A DNA stretch of 64,000 nt from CAYXSX01 sp964493095. GTDB taxonomy: Bacteria; Pseudomonadota; Alphaproteobacteria; Micavibrionales; Micavibrionaceae. The stretch spans positions 1 to 64,000 of the forward strand of contig CAZBNG010000001.1 of assembly GCA_964493095.1 (NCBI GenBank). The letters run 5' to 3'. Position numbers and translations under genes: made by a program. The notes under the pieces were generated by a model. The model was given only the letters and a program-made list of their open reading frames with translations, was not told the origin of the DNA and searched no databases. Shown piece after piece: positions 1 through 9,255 of the stretch (its first letter is position 1; every line of letters begins with the position of its first letter).

Positions 1-216
1 GTCCTGTGTCCCGTTTAAAATACCGCTCATCGTTTCCGCAGAGCAAGTCAGCGTGGTAGTAGCTTCCGCATCTTGGTTGCTGAATACAGGCGAGGCACCC
101 GTACCATCGACAAAAATAATCCCCTCATCGCCTAAATTGATTTTAAAGGTTGTACCAAAAGGAGGGGCAAGAGAGAGTTTTTCTTTAATTTTCTGTGTGA
201 TGTCTTCCAGGCTCAT
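1..216 (-). CDS. SCP2 sterol-binding domain protein (3' end outside window)
   Basis: The first 72 codons of a minus-strand gene read cleanly from an ATG at 214-216 to the window edge without a stop. The sequence, with a short amphipathic N-terminus (MSLEDITQKIKEKL), a central FKINLGDEGIIFVDG stretch and a later ATTTLTCSAETMSGIL segment, matches the pattern of SCP2 sterol-carrier/lipid-binding domains. These are about 100 residues long, so roughly 30 residues are missing beyond the edge. The family binds acyl chains or sterols in the cytoplasm. Its proximity to the beta-oxidation genes at 2.8-9.3 kb is suggestive only. The identification is by sequence pattern, with the end unseen. Confidence 0.75.
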   Translation of the reverse strand, partial: MSLEDITQKIKEKLSLAPPFGTTFKINLGDEGIIFVDGTGASPVFSNQDAEATTTLTCSAETMSGILNGTQD

Positions 217-336
217 ATTTTCATTATAGCCGTTTCCCCGCCAAAGCCCAAGCGTCAAAACCCATTGTCTCATACCGCAGGGGGTGTTAATCTGTCACCC
301 TGACGTTTATTTGACGGGAAATGCCGGATTTTCAAT

Positions 337-1887
337 ATGTTCCATAAAAAAATAACCTTCTTGGCATTCGCTTCTATCACGGGATTATGCCTTCTCTCGC
401 CAACCGCGCATGCCGTACAGCCTCCCGAGCCGGAGCTTTACTTTTATCCCGCCAAAGGATGGGTCGTGCGGACAGGGCCCATTATGCCGGTCATAAAGAA
501 ACCGCAGAACCCGCAATGTCATCTCACTTCCGAGTTTAACAACGGCTTTATCCTGCAATTCAGCGGCTCCGCAGACCATATGGATACTGTGAGCCTTGAT
601 TTTCGTCAGAAAATTTTTGAACAGGGCAATTCCTACAAGACGCTGCTCGTTATTCCCGGCCTCATGGAAAAGGCCGTAGAGGCCCGCGCGGTAAGCGGAG
701 AGGTACTTTCCATTGATCTTGCCCGTGTTCCGGGTTTTCTTGCAGCTGTGCGCAAAGGTAGCACGCTGGATATGCATGTCGAGGAAAACCGCTTCCGCTT
801 TTACTTAAGCGCTATTAACGACGCGCTGTCAAAATACGATTCATGTACCCGTGATCTCGGCCCTGCGCAGCCGGGGTTAAGCGCGAAAAACCAGCAAAAA
901 CCGCATAAGCCGATCCCAGAGCCGGAAAAAACTCCGGAAATAGCTGTATCAGAACCTGCCAAAGCGGAAGAAACCGCTCCTGCAGGAAACGAAGCTCCCG
1001 CGTCTCCCCCGCTGGAAAAACAGATTACCGCCGGGTCTGCAGACGAACCAATCAAGGTCAGCATCGATGAAAGCAAGGGTAAAGAAGAGGAAAGCGAGTT
1101 TCCTGAGCGTATTCGCGGACGCCGGCTGAGCAGCCTTCTCGCGGAACAAATGGATGATGACGCCCTCAAAGCGGTAAGCGATCATTCCGCCGAAACGCCG
1201 GAAGAAACCGCCGTTAAAAACGAAAGCTCTGAGAATACGGTTTCTGAAACGTCCACCCCGGCTGCTTCCGTTAACTCTGAAGACGCGGCTTCCCCCATGC
1301 CCGCCGCCCCGCCTCCCGCTATAGAGACTGTAGGTACGATGAAAACCAAAACACAGTGGCCGGAGGAACGCAAAGAAGTCGGACATATGGAAGTAGATTT
1401 CACCAAAGTAGGTCTTGCTGATAAAAACAGAGATTTAACTACCCAGGAAAAAGGCATGGCCAGCATCGAAAACGCCAAGCTTATGGACAAAATCCGCGAA
1501 CTTGAGGATTCCATAGATGCGCTTAAGAAACAAAATGAGATACTTGAGAACGACCTTGAAAAAATGCCTGAAGATGTAAGTTCGGCAAGTACCAGTATTG
1601 CTTCGGATAACTGGGACCTGGAACGCGCCACAATGCGCTATAACGAGGCGGAACGGCAGATTAAACGCCTGGGTATGGAACTGGCGAAGGAACGCGCGCA
1701 ACGCGCGGCAGAAAAAGAAGAGCTGGAAAATATGCTTTTCGACCCGCAGGTTACAAGCCAGCAACAAATAGCCAAACTTGCCGAACTGGAAGAAAAGCTT
1801 GCCACGGCACAAACCAAGCTACGTGAACAGCAAGCCCATTATGAAGCACAGATCAAGGCACTGGAAACCAAAGTCCAGAAAAACTAA
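337..1887 (+). CDS. Secreted coiled-coil protein of unknown function
   Basis: The 516-residue protein opens with a Sec signal peptide (MFHKKITFLAFASITGLCLLS, probable cleavage after the AHA motif near residue 26). Residues 30-175 form a compact, probably globular domain containing several hydrophobic strands and ending at a Cys (DSCTR). Residues 180-370 are low-complexity, rich in Pro, Glu and Ala. Residues 385-516 are a heptad-like Glu/Lys/Leu region that should form a long coiled coil. No Shine-Dalgarno is obvious before the ATG. It is probably periplasmic, with the linker and coil reaching across the envelope. I do not recognise the N-terminal domain. It converges with the Sel1-repeat gene 11 bp downstream. 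Confidence 0.7.
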   Translation: MFHKKITFLAFASITGLCLLSPTAHAVQPPEPELYFYPAKGWVVRTGPIMPVIKKPQNPQCHLTSEFNNGFILQFSGSADHMDTVSLDFRQKIFEQGNSYKTLLVIPGLMEKAVEARAVSGEVLSIDLARVPGFLAAVRKGSTLDMHVEENRFRFYLSAINDALSKYDSCTRDLGPAQPGLSAKNQQKPHKPIPEPEKTPEIAVSEPAKAEETAPAGNEAPASPPLEKQITAGSADEPIKVSIDESKGKEEESEFPERIRGRRLSSLLAEQMDDDALKAVSDHSAETPEETAVKNESSENTVSETSTPAASVNSEDAASPMPAAPPPAIETVGTMKTKTQWPEERKEVGHMEVDFTKVGLADKNRDLTTQEKGMASIENAKLMDKIRELEDSIDALKKQNEILENDLEKMPEDVSSASTSIASDNWDLERATMRYNEAERQIKRLGMELAKERAQRAAEKEELENMLFDPQVTSQQQIAKLAELEEKLATAQTKLREQQAHYEAQIKALETKVQKN

Positions 1888-1897
1888 GACCTGTCTG

Positions 1898-2686
1898 TTA
1901 CGAATAATAGTGATTTAACCAGTCATTGGCGTAATTATCGCCGAGCGCCGCAGCTTCTTCTATCATTTGGAAACCCCGCCGTTCTTCTTGTTCAATAATT
2001 TCTCCGCGATATTTCATCAGGCCGATAAAAAAGCAGGCGCAAATAGGGGCCCAATTTTTATAATCACCGTTTTCATCGCGGCCATCTTCATATATTTCAA
2101 GAAATAATTTATAGGCTTTTTCACGATCGCGCGTAATCCAGTCGCCATAATAGAGCCAGATAGCCCACATACATTTGCCCATATCGTTGCCGCTATGCTC
2201 TGCTGATTTCTGAGCGTAATCCAGAGCTTTACCTATGTTCCTGTGATCGGGATTTTCCGAGTAAACACGCGCCAACCGGTATTGCGCATAACCGCTGTCT
2301 GATTTTACGAAGTATTTAATAGCTTTTTCACAATCCAGTTGATCTTCAGGCAACCTCCCGATATTTCCCAAGTAAATATCACCCAGATGATCAAGAGCGC
2401 CTGAAGCCCGCATCATAACCGCTTCATTTAAAAGCCGGATGCCTTCGTCCAGATGGATGGGAAACCCATGCTCCCCGGTTACCAGCGACAAGCCGTACCA
2501 GCGCAGTGCTTCAGGGGATGATTTGTCTTCTATGGCCTCTTTGGCGGCGGTAATGATTTCAACGCGTTTTTGCGCCAGCTCCAGGGGATCAATGTCGCTT
2601 CCCGCAGCAAAATTTTCATACCTTGATAATTTATCGAAAAAGCTGGTTTTAACAGCACTTAGATTAATCATCGGCTTTGTGGCCAT
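1898..2686 (-). CDS. Sel1-like repeat protein
   Basis: The 262-residue cytoplasmic protein has no signal peptide. From about residue 60 onward it is built of degenerate ~36-residue helical repeats with the Sel1/TPR signature (ALRWYGLSLVTG, GALDHLGDIYLGN, AQYRLARVYSENP, GMIEEAAALGDNYANDW-like ends). Such solenoids mediate protein-protein contacts. The last repeat ends almost at the stop codon. The ATG at 2684-2686 is preceded on the coding strand by an AGG-type Shine-Dalgarno (GGGGAGG). Function cannot be narrowed further. It stands alone, convergent with the secreted coiled-coil gene and about 90 bp downstream of the acyl-CoA dehydrogenase gene on the same strand. Confidence 0.7.
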   Translation of the reverse strand: MATKPMINLSAVKTSFFDKLSRYENFAAGSDIDPLELAQKRVEIITAAKEAIEDKSSPEALRWYGLSLVTGEHGFPIHLDEGIRLLNEAVMMRASGALDHLGDIYLGNIGRLPEDQLDCEKAIKYFVKSDSGYAQYRLARVYSENPDHRNIGKALDYAQKSAEHSGNDMGKCMWAIWLYYGDWITRDREKAYKLFLEIYEDGRDENGDYKNWAPICACFFIGLMKYRGEIIEQEERRGFQMIEEAAALGDNYANDWLNHYYS

Positions 2687-2774
2687 ATAACCTCCCCAGA
2701 ATGATTGCGATATTTAAAATTTTACATAGATTTTTAAAATTTCGCAATTTTTTTTAAATTGGGGGACAAAAGCC

Positions 2775-4565
2775 TTAAAAGTCTGCCTCATCCGGCGCCA
2801 TAAGCGTATCCGCGCCCGCCGTTACCATTTTAAAGCGGGAATCGGCATCGGGAAGCATACGGGCCATAAAGAAACGCGCAGTTTTAAACTTACTCTCTAA
2901 AAACTCTTTGTCCCCTTCACCTTTTTCCAGCTTTTCCTGAGCCGCCAGCACGATTTTGCACCACATAAAAGCCAGCGCCACCAGGGCAAATTGCCGCAGG
3001 TAATCAGAAGACGCAGCCCCCGCTTCATCGGGGTTTTTCAGCCCCCTTTGCGCAATAAAGGCCGTTGATTGCTGCAGTTTTGCAAATGCCTTTGCCAGCG
3101 GGAATATAAACTCCGCCATGGCCGAATTTACCTGCTGCTCTTCAATAAACTGTTGCACAGGATGAAAAAAGCGCCGCAGCAAACGCCCAAAACTCTGTCC
3201 CATTTTACGCCCGACAAGGTCAAGCGCCTGAATGCCGTTCGTCCCCTCATAAATCTGTGCAATTCGCGCATCACGCACATACTGCTCCATGCCCCATTCC
3301 GCAATATAGCCATGCCCGCCGTAAACCTGCAGGCAGTCATTGGCAATCTCGCTGCCCGTATCCGTCTGATACGCCTTGATAATGGGGGTCAGCAGGGCGA
3401 CAAGGTCATCGGCCTTCTGACGCTCCGCTTCATCGGGATGTTTATTAGCAATATCCAGATTCATACCGGTCCAGTAAGCAAGCGCCCGCGTTGCTTCGAT
3501 CACGGATTTGGATTTCAGCAGCAGGCGACGCACATCCGGGTGCACAATAATCGGGTCGGCGGGCTTATCCGGTGCCTTGGTGCCGGTTATGCTGCGCATT
3601 TGCAATCTATCCTTCGCATAGGCAAGGCCGTTCTGATAGGCAATCTCGGCAATGCCAAGGCCCTGCATCGCCACGCCAAGACGCGCGGCGTTCATCATGG
3701 TAAACATGGCGCGCAAGCCTTTGTGCGGTTCACCCACCAGCCAGCCTTTAGCATCGTCAAAATTCATGACGCAGGTTGAATTGGCGTGAATGCCCATTTT
3801 ATGCTCGATAGAGCCGCACATAACGCCGTTCCGCGCCCCCACACTGCCGTCGTCATTGGGCAGGAATTTCGGAACCACAAACAGGGAAATTCCGCGCACG
3901 CCTTCGGGCGCATCGGGCAATTTGGCCAGCACAAGGTGCACAATATTTTCGGTCAGGTCATGCTCGCCCGCAGAAATAAAAATCTTGGTCCCGGTGATTT
4001 TAAAGGAACCGTCCTTGTCCGGAGCCGCCTTGGTTTTGATCAACCCCAGATCAGTACCGCAATGCGGTTCGGTAAGGCACATCGTGCCCGACCATATACC
4101 CTCAATCAGTTTGGGCAGGTAAAGCGCCTTTTGCTCATCGGTGCCGTAATGGTGCAAAGCCTCATAAGCCCCCTGCGAGAGGCCGGGATACATTCCAAAA
4201 CTCATATTGGCGCTACAAATCATCTCCTGCATCACCGTGTTCACCATCACCGGCATGCCCATTCCCCCATATTCCGGGTCCGCCGCCAAACCGCACCAGC
4301 CGCCTTCGGCGAATGTATCGTAAGCTTCCTTGAACCCTTTGGGAGTGCGCACCACGCCGTTTTCGTAAACGCAACCTTCCTTATCGCCGCTCTGATTTAA
4401 GGGGAACAAGACACCTTCGCAGATTTTTCCGCCTTCCTCGATAATCTGGTCGATCAGGTCCTGCGATACTTCTTCGTAGCCCGGCAGACTGGAGAGCTGC
4501 TCGGCTTTTAAAACGTCGTGCAGGATAAATTTGATATTTTCGATTGGAGGATTGTAAACAGGCAT
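2775..4565 (-). CDS. Acyl-CoA dehydrogenase, DmdC/FadE-like long form
   Basis: The 596-residue FAD flavoprotein oxidises acyl-CoA to trans-2-enoyl-CoA, the first step of beta-oxidation. The N-terminal helical domain (1-160) is followed by the middle beta domain with the flavin-contact motif MCLTEPHCGTDLG (about 170-182). The C-terminal helical domain contains YGGHGYIAEWGMEQ and IYEGTNGIQALDL, where the Glu of YEGT corresponds to the catalytic base of medium-chain dehydrogenases. About 130 extra C-terminal residues match the additional domain of the DmdC/AcdA-type long acyl-CoA dehydrogenases. Substrate chain length cannot be read. It lies in the same orientation as the thiolase and fused dehydrogenase/hydratase genes, recalling the Bacillus fadNAE set. 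Confidence 0.88.
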   Translation of the reverse strand: MPVYNPPIENIKFILHDVLKAEQLSSLPGYEEVSQDLIDQIIEEGGKICEGVLFPLNQSGDKEGCVYENGVVRTPKGFKEAYDTFAEGGWCGLAADPEYGGMGMPVMVNTVMQEMICSANMSFGMYPGLSQGAYEALHHYGTDEQKALYLPKLIEGIWSGTMCLTEPHCGTDLGLIKTKAAPDKDGSFKITGTKIFISAGEHDLTENIVHLVLAKLPDAPEGVRGISLFVVPKFLPNDDGSVGARNGVMCGSIEHKMGIHANSTCVMNFDDAKGWLVGEPHKGLRAMFTMMNAARLGVAMQGLGIAEIAYQNGLAYAKDRLQMRSITGTKAPDKPADPIIVHPDVRRLLLKSKSVIEATRALAYWTGMNLDIANKHPDEAERQKADDLVALLTPIIKAYQTDTGSEIANDCLQVYGGHGYIAEWGMEQYVRDARIAQIYEGTNGIQALDLVGRKMGQSFGRLLRRFFHPVQQFIEEQQVNSAMAEFIFPLAKAFAKLQQSTAFIAQRGLKNPDEAGAASSDYLRQFALVALAFMWCKIVLAAQEKLEKGEGDKEFLESKFKTARFFMARMLPDADSRFKMVTAGADTLMAPDEADF

Positions 4566-4705
4566 GAAAATCTCTTTATTTACGAGTGGATAGGCTCTTA
4601 TTAATATAGCGCAAAATAGGGGGAATTTCAGAAGAAAAATGAAAAACTTGTATTTTTATGTTAAACAATATATATTCTGAAAAATTTTATGATGGGAGTA
4701 ATAAA

Positions 4706-4942
4706 ATGACATCTTTAACAAAATCAACAAATCCTGTTCTTAGGGGAGAAGGGCCAAAACCGCTCTCTGTTCAACATGCCCCACCATGTGCCGTGCTCGA
4801 TGCTTATACTGAAGATTCTTTTGGGGGCGCTGATCCTGAGTTGGTTGACGCCGCAAAAGATTCTTGTCGCTGCCCGACTTGCACTGGCTCCACCTCATCA
4901 GCAATTCCAGAAACTAACGCTCCCGCCCCTCGTTCATCATAA
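4706..4942 (+). CDS. Small Cys-containing hypothetical protein
   Basis: The frame is open from 4658, but the ATG at 4706 has a good Shine-Dalgarno (GGGAG at 4694-4698) with normal spacing, so I chose it. It gives 78 residues (MTSLTKSTNPVLRGEGPKPL...). The protein is hydrophilic, has a cluster of cysteines near residue 53 (CRCPTC, a possible metal site), and a Ser/Pro-rich tail. The 3' end overlaps the convergent 91-residue gene by 29 bp. No homology is recognised. The ribosome-binding site and Cys cluster are the only arguments that it is real. Confidence 0.45.
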   Translation: MTSLTKSTNPVLRGEGPKPLSVQHAPPCAVLDAYTEDSFGGADPELVDAAKDSCRCPTCTGSTSSAIPETNAPAPRSS

Positions 4943-5189
4943 ACATGAGTTCATCGAGAACGCGGTCGGGGTCGGCGGCCTGAATTTGACGTTTGGCCTG
5001 CTCCATGGCGGATTTTTGTTTTTCCGTCATAATGGCGGCGATTTTGTCCAGCGTTTCCTCGCCGATATGAACGCGCGCGGCGCGGACATTCTCCATCGCC
5101 TGCGCCTGAATTTCCTCGCGGCTTTGCGGGGCTTTTGATTTACCCTCTTTACCGGATTTATGATCTTTATTCTTCTTTCCCCAGAACAT
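4914..5189 (-). CDS. Small charged hypothetical protein
   Basis: The 91-residue protein begins MFWGKKNKDHKSG, a Lys-rich basic N-terminus, followed by predicted amphipathic helices (residues 25-91) rich in Glu, Ala, Met and Arg, ending MFMMNEGRER. There are no membrane segments. It lies 60 bp downstream of the half-transporter on the same strand, so it may be the last gene of the beta-oxidation operon. It resembles small helical accessory proteins in composition only, and no named family is recognised. The stop is TAG at 4914-4916, inside the tail of the convergent small gene. Confidence 0.6.
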   Translation of the reverse strand: MFWGKKNKDHKSGKEGKSKAPQSREEIQAQAMENVRAARVHIGEETLDKIAAIMTEKQKSAMEQAKRQIQAADPDRVLDELMFMMNEGRER

Positions 5190-5248
5190 GTCTTTCAGAG
5201 TACAGGCAAGACCTTAAAATCCTCTAAATAATTCCTATAATTTTACCC

Positions 5249-5701
5249 TTAACGGGCCGGGGAAATGCCTTTAATTTGCCCGTAAACCATGACAAAAGAC
5301 CCAATCATGATCAGCAGCCCGCCCGCCAGCACATGACCGTCAAAGTGCTTCACGCCGAAAAGCAGAAAAAGGAAAAGTAGCGTAAAAAGAGGATAAGAGA
5401 TTTCCGCAAAAGCCGTATAGGCCGGGGAGATATTCTGAACCGCATACATGCTTAAAATCCAGCCAAAACCCGGCAGGATTATTGTCCCCAGCACCATAAG
5501 AAGAGTTGAAGGTTTTTCGGAAAGAAAACCGAAAGAAACCGCCTCCCCTTTAAACGCCCATAAAATGAACGCCATGCAAACCCCGGCGGCACTGCCCAGA
5601 AACAGGTAAGTGGAAACGTTCAGGCTTTGCATGACCCGGCTGAGCATGGCAAAGCTCAGACCGTAACAAACCGAAGCGATCAAAGGAAAAAACGCAATCA
5701 T
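5249..5701 (-). CDS. Half-size EamA/DMT-type membrane protein
   Basis: The 150-residue, very hydrophobic protein has about five transmembrane helices (roughly 1-20, 30-50, 65-88, 92-115, 120-142) and ends in a short basic cytosolic tail. The helix pattern and the closing GGLLIMIGSFVMVYGQ segment fit a single EamA (drug/metabolite transporter) unit, where the common family members carry two in tandem. A one-unit protein would need to dimerise, as small multidrug-resistance proteins do. It starts 15 bp after the fused dehydrogenase/hydratase gene and is probably co-transcribed. Transport of an acyl or CoA-linked compound is inference from context only. Confidence 0.7.
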   Translation of the reverse strand: MIAFFPLIASVCYGLSFAMLSRVMQSLNVSTYLFLGSAAGVCMAFILWAFKGEAVSFGFLSEKPSTLLMVLGTIILPGFGWILSMYAVQNISPAYTAFAEISYPLFTLLFLFLLFGVKHFDGHVLAGGLLIMIGSFVMVYGQIKGISPAR

Positions 5702-5716
5702 GTTTTACCCGTTACC

Positions 5717-8128
5717 CTAATTTCTAAGCGGCTTGCCCTTTTCCAGCATGTGTTCGATGCGGGCCATGGTGCCTTCATTTTTCACCAGTGTCGCAAATTG
5801 CTGCAACTCCAGCTTCAAAATATCCTCTTCGGAAACGGGCTTTGTCCAGTCCGCATCCGGACCGCCGGAAAGCACGGTGGCGAGGTGACCGGACACCACC
5901 ACATCATAATCCGTGGCGCTGCCGTTTTTGCGCAAATCGCCCACAGCCATATCCAGCGCCATTTTTCCGGTTGGGCCGGGAAGACGGATATCCTCCACCT
6001 TTTCGCGGGGTTGGTAATTTTTGGCCAGCTCTAGTGCACGCTTCTTCGCATCATAAAGCAGGCGGTCGCGATTCATCGTCACGCCATCGCTTTCACGGAA
6101 ATAACCGATGTCGATGGCTTCAAAGGCCGATTTGGCAACTGTCGCCATACCGATCGTTTCAAATGCTTTACGCGTTGCGCCCATCGGTGAGACGGGTGGA
6201 GAGAACCAAAGCGCGTCCTTGCCGAATTTATCGGCCTTGGCTTTATAGGCAGCTTTCTCGCGTTCCTGTAGCCGCAGGATCATTTCCTTACATCCACCCC
6301 AGCCGGGGATCACGCCCACCCCAACCTCGACCAAACCCGTATAGGTTTCGGCGTGCGCCTGCACGGCATCGGAAGCCAACAAAATTTCGCACCCCCCGCC
6401 CAGCGCCAGACCGCTCGGCGCGCTGACCACGGGGAAGGGTGCGTATTTCAGGTCCATGAAAATCTTCTGGCCCGCGGCGATAAATTGCTCCACCTGCGCC
6501 CACATGGCGATATTGATCATGAACAACGCAAGGCCGAGATTGGCGCCGGCGGAGAAGTTGGACGCTTCGTTATAAATGACGAGCGCCTTGTAATCATTGT
6601 CCTCATCACTAACCAGCTTGATGGCCTTGCCGATCATCTCAAAAATCTGCTCATCGAATGTGTTCATCTTCGATGTCTTCTCAAGGCAGACTACGCCATC
6701 GCCGATATCCCAGAGCGAAGCGCTGCCGTTTTTCTCAAGCGGTTCGCTATTCAGCTTGATATCGCTCAGCAGCAGCACGCCGTCAGGACGGATAATCTCG
6801 TGATATTTTCCATCCGTACCGAAATAGAATTGCTTGCCGTCTTCGATTTTGTAGAAGCTTCCCTCGCCGAGTTTTGAAAGAATTTTGGGCACATCAATAC
6901 CCTCTTCCTTGAGCTTCCCGGCCAGCCATGCGGGGCCGAGATCATCCATCATCTCGAACGGCCCCTTCTTCCAGTTATAGCCAAGCTTCATGCCCTCATC
7001 GATGTCATAGACCGTATCGGCAATCTCGCCCACAAGGCTCGCAGCATAGGCCAGCGTCTGCGAAAGCACTTTCCACGCATAAACGCCGCCCTCATCTTCG
7101 GCCTCGACAACAGCGCGCAGACCTTTCTTGCCCGCCTTCACAGATTTCAGCGCCTCCGCCGCTTTCTTATTGGATTTTTCGTACTGCGCTTCGTCGAATT
7201 TATCGACGCTAATCGCCAGCGCCTGTTTTTCCTTTTCGCCTTTGGCAGAGTCCGGATTCAAACGGTAAAACCCGCCCTTGCCTTTACGGCCTGTGTAGCC
7301 CACTTCGATCATGCCGTGAATGAATTTGTAATCTTCGAAAATATCGCGATACGCATCTTTTTCCGGCAAGGTGGATAGCAAAGAATCCGAAAGCTTGGGC
7401 ATCAAATCAATCCCCACCAGATCAATCAAACCAAACACGCCCGTCTTGGGAATGCCGACAGGGCGGCTCATCACCGCATCGGCGACTTCGATGGAAATAC
7501 CCGCCTTGATGGCTTCGTTCACACCGGCCGTCAGCCAGAACACACCCAGACGGTTGGCAATAAAGCCTGGCGTGTCATTACACTGCACCACGCCCTTGCC
7601 CAGACGCACATCGCAAAACTCGCGCACGGTTTCCACCGCATCCTTGCGGGTCTTGTCACTCACTACCAATTCCAACAGACGCATATAGCGCGGCGGGTTG
7701 AAAAAGTGAGTAATCATGAAATCTTTGGCGAAATCATCGCCCTGCCCCTCCGCCAGTTTCTCCAGCGGAATAGTCGACGTATTAGAGGAAATGATGGAGC
7801 CTTTTTTGCGGTGCTTATTCAAAAGCGCATACGTCTTGTGCTTGATCGCAAGGTCTTCCAGCACCACCTCGATGATCCAGTCGCAATCCTTCAGCAGGTC
7901 CAGATCATCCTCCAGATTGCCCGTCGTAATCAGCTTCGCATTGGATTTGCGCATAAAAGGCGCAGGATCGGCCTTAAGCATTTTGGCAACAGCGTCTTTG
8001 GCAAGGTCTTTGCCTTCTATCTTGATATCGAGCAGGACAACCGGCACGCCCGCATTGGCGACTTGAGCGGCAATCCCGCTGCCCATCACACCAGAGCCGA
8101 TAACGGCGATTTTATTGATGTCAGTCAT
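5717..8128 (-). CDS. fadN: Fused 3-hydroxyacyl-CoA dehydrogenase / enoyl-CoA hydratase
   Basis: The 803-residue bifunctional beta-oxidation enzyme hydrates enoyl-CoA and oxidises 3-hydroxyacyl-CoA with NAD. The N-terminal Rossmann domain has a dinucleotide motif at residues 9-20 (GSGVMGSGIAAQ), followed by the 3HCDH C-terminal region with HFFNPPRYMRLLE and NDTPGFIANRLG. The crotonase-like domain is C-terminal (about 480-720), with the oxyanion-hole segment SAPSGLALGGGCE. This domain order is that of Bacillus FadN, not of E. coli FadB, where the hydratase comes first. I chose ATG 8126-8128 because its A is the last base of the thiolase stop (TGATG), indicating translational coupling. An upstream in-frame extension lies inside the thiolase and is rejected. 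Confidence 0.9.
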   Translation of the reverse strand: MTDINKIAVIGSGVMGSGIAAQVANAGVPVVLLDIKIEGKDLAKDAVAKMLKADPAPFMRKSNAKLITTGNLEDDLDLLKDCDWIIEVVLEDLAIKHKTYALLNKHRKKGSIISSNTSTIPLEKLAEGQGDDFAKDFMITHFFNPPRYMRLLELVVSDKTRKDAVETVREFCDVRLGKGVVQCNDTPGFIANRLGVFWLTAGVNEAIKAGISIEVADAVMSRPVGIPKTGVFGLIDLVGIDLMPKLSDSLLSTLPEKDAYRDIFEDYKFIHGMIEVGYTGRKGKGGFYRLNPDSAKGEKEKQALAISVDKFDEAQYEKSNKKAAEALKSVKAGKKGLRAVVEAEDEGGVYAWKVLSQTLAYAASLVGEIADTVYDIDEGMKLGYNWKKGPFEMMDDLGPAWLAGKLKEEGIDVPKILSKLGEGSFYKIEDGKQFYFGTDGKYHEIIRPDGVLLLSDIKLNSEPLEKNGSASLWDIGDGVVCLEKTSKMNTFDEQIFEMIGKAIKLVSDEDNDYKALVIYNEASNFSAGANLGLALFMINIAMWAQVEQFIAAGQKIFMDLKYAPFPVVSAPSGLALGGGCEILLASDAVQAHAETYTGLVEVGVGVIPGWGGCKEMILRLQEREKAAYKAKADKFGKDALWFSPPVSPMGATRKAFETIGMATVAKSAFEAIDIGYFRESDGVTMNRDRLLYDAKKRALELAKNYQPREKVEDIRLPGPTGKMALDMAVGDLRKNGSATDYDVVVSGHLATVLSGGPDADWTKPVSEEDILKLELQQFATLVKNEGTMARIEHMLEKGKPLRN

Positions 8129-9255
8129 CAAATCGCCTCCAGAACCGTCGCGATGCCTTGGCCGCCTCCGATACACATGGTGGCCAGCGCGTATTTCTTT
8201 TTCTCACTCACAAGCAAGCTTGCCGCCTTACCCGTAATCCGCGCCCCTGATGTCCCCAGCGGGTGACCAAGCGCAATCGCGCCGCCATGAAGATTCACAA
8301 TAGAGCCGTCAATGCCCATTTCTTTCAGCACGGACAAGCTTTGCGCCGCGAAAGCTTCGTTCAGTTCGAACAAATCGATATCTTCCAGCTTCAGTCCTGC
8401 GCGCTCCAACGCCTTTTTCATCGCCGGAACGGGGCCGATACCCATGATTTCCGCTGCACACCCTGAAACGGCGATCGACTTTATCCGCGCCAGTTTCGGC
8501 AATTTGTGTTTATCGGCATAGGCTTCGGAAGCCACGATCACCGCCGCACTACCATCGGTCAGCGGCGAAGACGTGCCCGCCGTAACCGTGCCTTTTTCAT
8601 CAAAAGCGGGTTTGAGGCCGGCCAACGCTTCTTGCGTGCTATCGGGGCGGATCGTGCCGTCTTTGCTAACATCACCAATCGGCACAATTTCCGCATCAAA
8701 TGCACCGCTTTCGGCGGCCTTGGCCGCTTTCTGGTGGGAGGCTACAGCAAATTTCTCCTGCTCTTCACGAGAAATCTCATATTTCTTGGCCAGATTTTCC
8801 GCGGTTTCGCCCATCGACATGTAGGCTTGCGGATAGATATCCCCCATCGCGGGGTTGGGCATCGGGTTAAAGCCGCCCATCGGAATGCGGCTCATGCTCT
8901 CGACACCTGCGGCGATAAAAACCTCACCCGCGCCCATTTGAATTTGCCCGGCGGCCTGATGGATCGTCGTCATGGAAGACCCGCAAAAACGGTTCACCGT
9001 CGCGCCCGCCACCGATATGGGCAAGCCCGCCAGATTCACAACCAGACGCGCGATGTTAAAACCCTGTTCCCCTTCCGGGAACGCGCAACCCATCAACAAA
9101 TCCTCGATATCATCAACGTTCACACCCGTTTCCTCCACCAGCGCCTTAACCACGGCGGCGGCCATATCATCAGGGCGCACCTTTGCCAATTCACCCTTAT
9201 TCGCGAAATGCATAGGGGAGCGTTTAAAACCACAGATAACGACAGATTTTTGCAT
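8128..9255 (-). CDS. fadA: Acetyl-CoA acyltransferase (3-ketoacyl-CoA thiolase)
   Basis: The 375-residue thiolase catalyses the last step of beta-oxidation, cleaving 3-ketoacyl-CoA with CoA. The nucleophilic Cys is at residue 91 (VNRFCGSSMTTIH). The second-domain motifs ELNEAFAAQSL, GGAIALGHPLGTSGAR and the terminal MCIGGGQGIA (acid/base Cys) are intact. The length is close to that of bacterial thiolases. I placed the start at ATG 9253-9255, which has a GAGG Shine-Dalgarno 6-8 bases upstream; the frame is open a further 55 codons, but those lack family similarity. It is the first gene of the minus-strand operon fadA-fadN-transporter-small protein, transcribed divergently from the zinc-ribbon gene across a 223-bp gap. 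Confidence 0.93.
   Translation of the reverse strand: MQKSVVICGFKRSPMHFANKGELAKVRPDDMAAAVVKALVEETGVNVDDIEDLLMGCAFPEGEQGFNIARLVVNLAGLPISVAGATVNRFCGSSMTTIHQAAGQIQMGAGEVFIAAGVESMSRIPMGGFNPMPNPAMGDIYPQAYMSMGETAENLAKKYEISREEQEKFAVASHQKAAKAAESGAFDAEIVPIGDVSKDGTIRPDSTQEALAGLKPAFDEKGTVTAGTSSPLTDGSAAVIVASEAYADKHKLPKLARIKSIAVSGCAAEIMGIGPVPAMKKALERAGLKLEDIDLFELNEAFAAQSLSVLKEMGIDGSIVNLHGGAIALGHPLGTSGARITGKAASLLVSEKKKYALATMCIGGGQGIATVLEAI

Noticed and set aside
5788..6426. Long plus-strand open frame opposite the hydratase domain
   Set aside because: It is the reverse-complement shadow of the fused beta-oxidation gene, Arg/Pro-rich, without a Shine-Dalgarno or recognisable domain.
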